Below the pieces are notes generated by a model. That model had not been told where the DNA came from. It saw only the letters and a program-made list of their open reading frames with translations, and searched no databases. Position numbers and translations under genes: made by a program. From contig NC_058055.1 in NCBI RefSeq assembly GCF_020085105.1, positions 21,743,822 to 21,807,821 of the forward strand: 64,000 nt of DNA, in the 5' to 3' direction. How positions within the stretch are numbered: the stretch's first letter is position 1; each line of letters begins with the position of its first letter. This DNA is from Siniperca chuatsi. Lineage: Eukaryota > Chordata > Actinopteri > Centrarchiformes > Sinipercidae. This document shows positions 61,974 to 64,000 of the stretch, one piece after another.

Positions 61974-62485
61974 GTTCCAAAGCAGAGCCATTTGAGCTGT
62001 TTGGAAGCATAAAGACTGGAAGCAGGGCTAACCCATGTCCAGCCGTGACCGGTAGCACATCGTAGTAAGCTAGATCGATATTGACATATCATACCAATAA
62101 ATTAGGTCTCTATTGGATTACTGTGTTGCAAAATGGCAGTTAATGAAAAAATGATGCTGTGTGGCAGAACAACTGCTGTTTTACCATTAGTGAGTATAAT
62201 TCTGTGACATTTTATGATTTACACCTACCCTAGTGGCAGTTACTTGTTACTTAGAGTTATGTTGTAACTTATCTCCGTGGTGCAACCACTTTTATTTTAG
62301 TAATGCATAAATCACAAGTTAGTAATCATTTACGTTATAACTGGGCTAAGTTTGAACTTACACACAGCTGGTGCAACAGGCTGCAGCTCCAAACTTGAAG
62401 CACAGACTGAATTCAATCTTCATCCCACTCTCATAGTTAAGTGTGGCTTCACTCTGACTTAGAAATGTGTTTAAGATGTCAGCTG

Positions 62486-62554
62486 GGTGTGTGTGTGTAT
62501 GTGTGTGTGTATGTGTATGTGTGTGTGTATGTGTGTGTGTGTGTGTGTGTGTGT
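62486..62554 (+). repeat. (TG)n microsatellite with TA interruptions
   Basis: About 69 bp of TG repeats interrupted several times by TATG. Confidence 0.95.
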
Positions 62555-62858
62555 CTATCCAGGAGTTTGAATCTGGTACGTTGCGGTTCGGCAATATGGT
62601 GATATGTGCAGTGAGTTGACATAGATTTTCTATACCGTTCTCTTTTATATTTTTGGTTAGCATTTGGCAGATCAGTCAAGTATTTAATTCATGCCATTAG
62701 CCAAAGCTGACATTCCCCAGTGGCTGTTTTATCTCTAATCTGTTTCTCTGTTTCGTGATATATAATTACTCACCACGATAGAAGATTTCATCCACTTTGC
62801 CTCCCTGTACTGTGCATAGAAGAGCTAGGGCTGGACAATATGAACTAATGAAAAAGAC

Positions 62859-63316
62859 CAGTGGTGGAATGTAACTAAGTACCTTTACTCATTGTTTTTG
62901 AGGTACTTGTACTTCACTTGGGTATTTCCATTTTATGCTACTTTATACTTCTACTTTGCTACATTTATCTGATAGTTGTGTTACTTTGCAGATTAAGAGT
63001 TTACATACAAAACAAATGATCAATTTATGAAATATGTTAAATATGAAGTATTTAAACCTGTTAAAAATGCCTTCACCTCAACCAGCTATTACAATACAAT
63101 GTTGCTAACATGTTAATGCATCAATAATATTAATAATCTACTAATATAATATAGATAATATAACATTATGAAAGGGGCAATCTAGCAAAATAAATACTTT
63201 TACTACAATAATGTACATTTTTCATGCAGGACTTTTACTTGTAATGGAGAATATTTTACATTGTGGCATTTCTACTTTTACTTAATTAAAGGATCTGAGT
63301 ACTGCTTTCTCCGGTG
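62859..63316. mobile_element. hAT-like foldback element in ppm1e intron 1
   Basis: Left end CAGTGGTGGAATGTAACTAA is intact; the right end (AGTACTGCTTTCTCCGGTG) is eroded. Flanks are A-rich on both sides, so any duplication is uninformative. Confidence 0.6.
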
Positions 63317-64000
63317 AAAAAATACAAAAACAAAAGTTCAAAAATAGGTTTTTTAACAACTCTCTGGGCTCCCTGACAACTACAAGCCTTTTGATGTTGA
63401 ACAAAGCTGAAACAAGGCAGAAATGTGTGATTACACGATGACTGGGTGTTGTAATTTTTTAGTGGATAGCTCTCCAAAGCACATGAGAGCAGTTAGATCG
63501 GTTTGTGATTCCTCGTGTCAGTGTGGCTCCTGCTCCTGACTCGGTTTGGCTGAAAGCTGAAGTTGCCACAGCCATTTAAAAATGGAGTCCATCCAATCTG
63601 GCTTTGTGAAACGGTCATTAGCCAAACTTACCAAAATAACTGCAGCTCACCGCCTAAGCTTGCTTTGTAAAATGTCCCTCTGTCTCTCTTTTATGGCCAA
63701 GGCAGCATCTTATACAGTATATTTGGCTTGTTGGAGTCTATGAATCACTCTTTGGCCCCTCTCCGTCAAGCAGTTTATCTTAAGAGACCCTACCAGGAGC
63801 TAGTTGTTCCAGCTGCTCACAAGGTCAAGGGGGGCACTCATTTTTGGCTGTGTCATGTACACAGCTGTTTTTGAATGGGTAGATTCTGCTATGATGCTAG
63901 AGGAAAGGTATGTCAGAGGTTCACCAAAATCATGAGGAATCGTCCTCCTGAGGAGCATGAATATTCCCCACACTGACTTCCCCAGAAAAACGACAGCATC

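Larger units (their letters stand above)
59874..64000 (+). other. ppm1e: ppm1e intron 1 (start), no further exon seen
   Basis: More than 4 kb follow the donor without a segment resembling the next PPM1E exon (human continues with NCPSF). A long first intron is usual in this gene. It holds several microsatellites, an A30 run and at least two dispersed-repeat copies, listed separately. Confidence 0.65.

Noticed and set aside
1-64000. CRISPR arrays, bacterial operons, phage or plasmid modules
   Set aside because: No regularly spaced repeats, no ribosome-binding-site-led gene clusters; all confident genes are spliced vertebrate genes or, for kcnj15, a vertebrate single-exon CDS.
1-64000. tRNA, rRNA or snRNA genes
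   Set aside because: No clear A/B-box pair in cloverleaf context or other conserved RNA gene was noticed; a tRNAscan or Infernal run would be decisive.

Overview
This is a stretch of ordinary nuclear DNA from a bony fish, most likely a percomorph teleost. Genes are split into many short exons with GT-AG introns. The spacers carry A/T-rich dispersed repeats, CA/TG, AAT and A/T microsatellites, and fish-type LINE tails. The encoded proteins match vertebrate families along most of their length. Nothing looks prokaryotic, organellar or viral as a working unit. Assignments come from translating and splicing the sequence by eye and comparing with remembered vertebrate proteins; no database search was run.

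Layout. (1) 1-30200, plus strand: most of ttc3, a TPR and RING-H2 E3 ubiquitin ligase. 41 coding exons can be joined into one open frame of 1,674 codons plus stop; the first ~100-150 codons lie left of the window. (2) 30930-37622, minus strand: complete vps26c (formerly DSCR3), 8 exons and 297 codons, tail to tail with ttc3. (3) 40346-41368, minus strand: kcnj15 (Kir4.2-type inward-rectifier K+ channel) in one coding exon. (4) 47922-55656, minus strand: complete smg8 (nonsense-mediated decay, SMG1 complex), 5 exons and 918 codons. (5) 59689-59873, plus strand: first coding exon of ppm1e (CaM-kinase phosphatase POPX1) under a GC-rich promoter with cAMP-response-like sites; the rest of the gene lies beyond 64000.

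The genes belong to unrelated pathways: protein ubiquitination, endosomal Commander/retriever recycling, K+ conductance, mRNA surveillance and kinase signalling. They are neighbours through chromosome history. ttc3-vps26c-kcnj15 corresponds to the human 21q22 Down syndrome region with DYRK1A and KCNJ6 absent from between. smg8-ppm1e corresponds to human 17q22. A synteny junction therefore falls between 41369 and 47921.

Much of the non-coding space is mobile-element debris. It includes a foldback family with CAGTGGTGG ends and 8-bp target duplications (hAT-like), a GCTTAGCTTAGCATAAAGACTGG family, a family recognised by GCTGCAACTAA, one recognised by TAGCTACTGTAGCTAGCAG, and three LINE 3'-end fragments with protein similarity. 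Several are nested.

I found no undescribed biological system. The best leads are an almost identical 140-bp inverted repeat flanking three ttc3 exons (circular RNA candidate), datable nested transposons with intact target duplications, a long perfect hairpin in vps26c intron 1, an overlapping upstream ORF with CRE-like sites at ppm1e, and the synteny junction.
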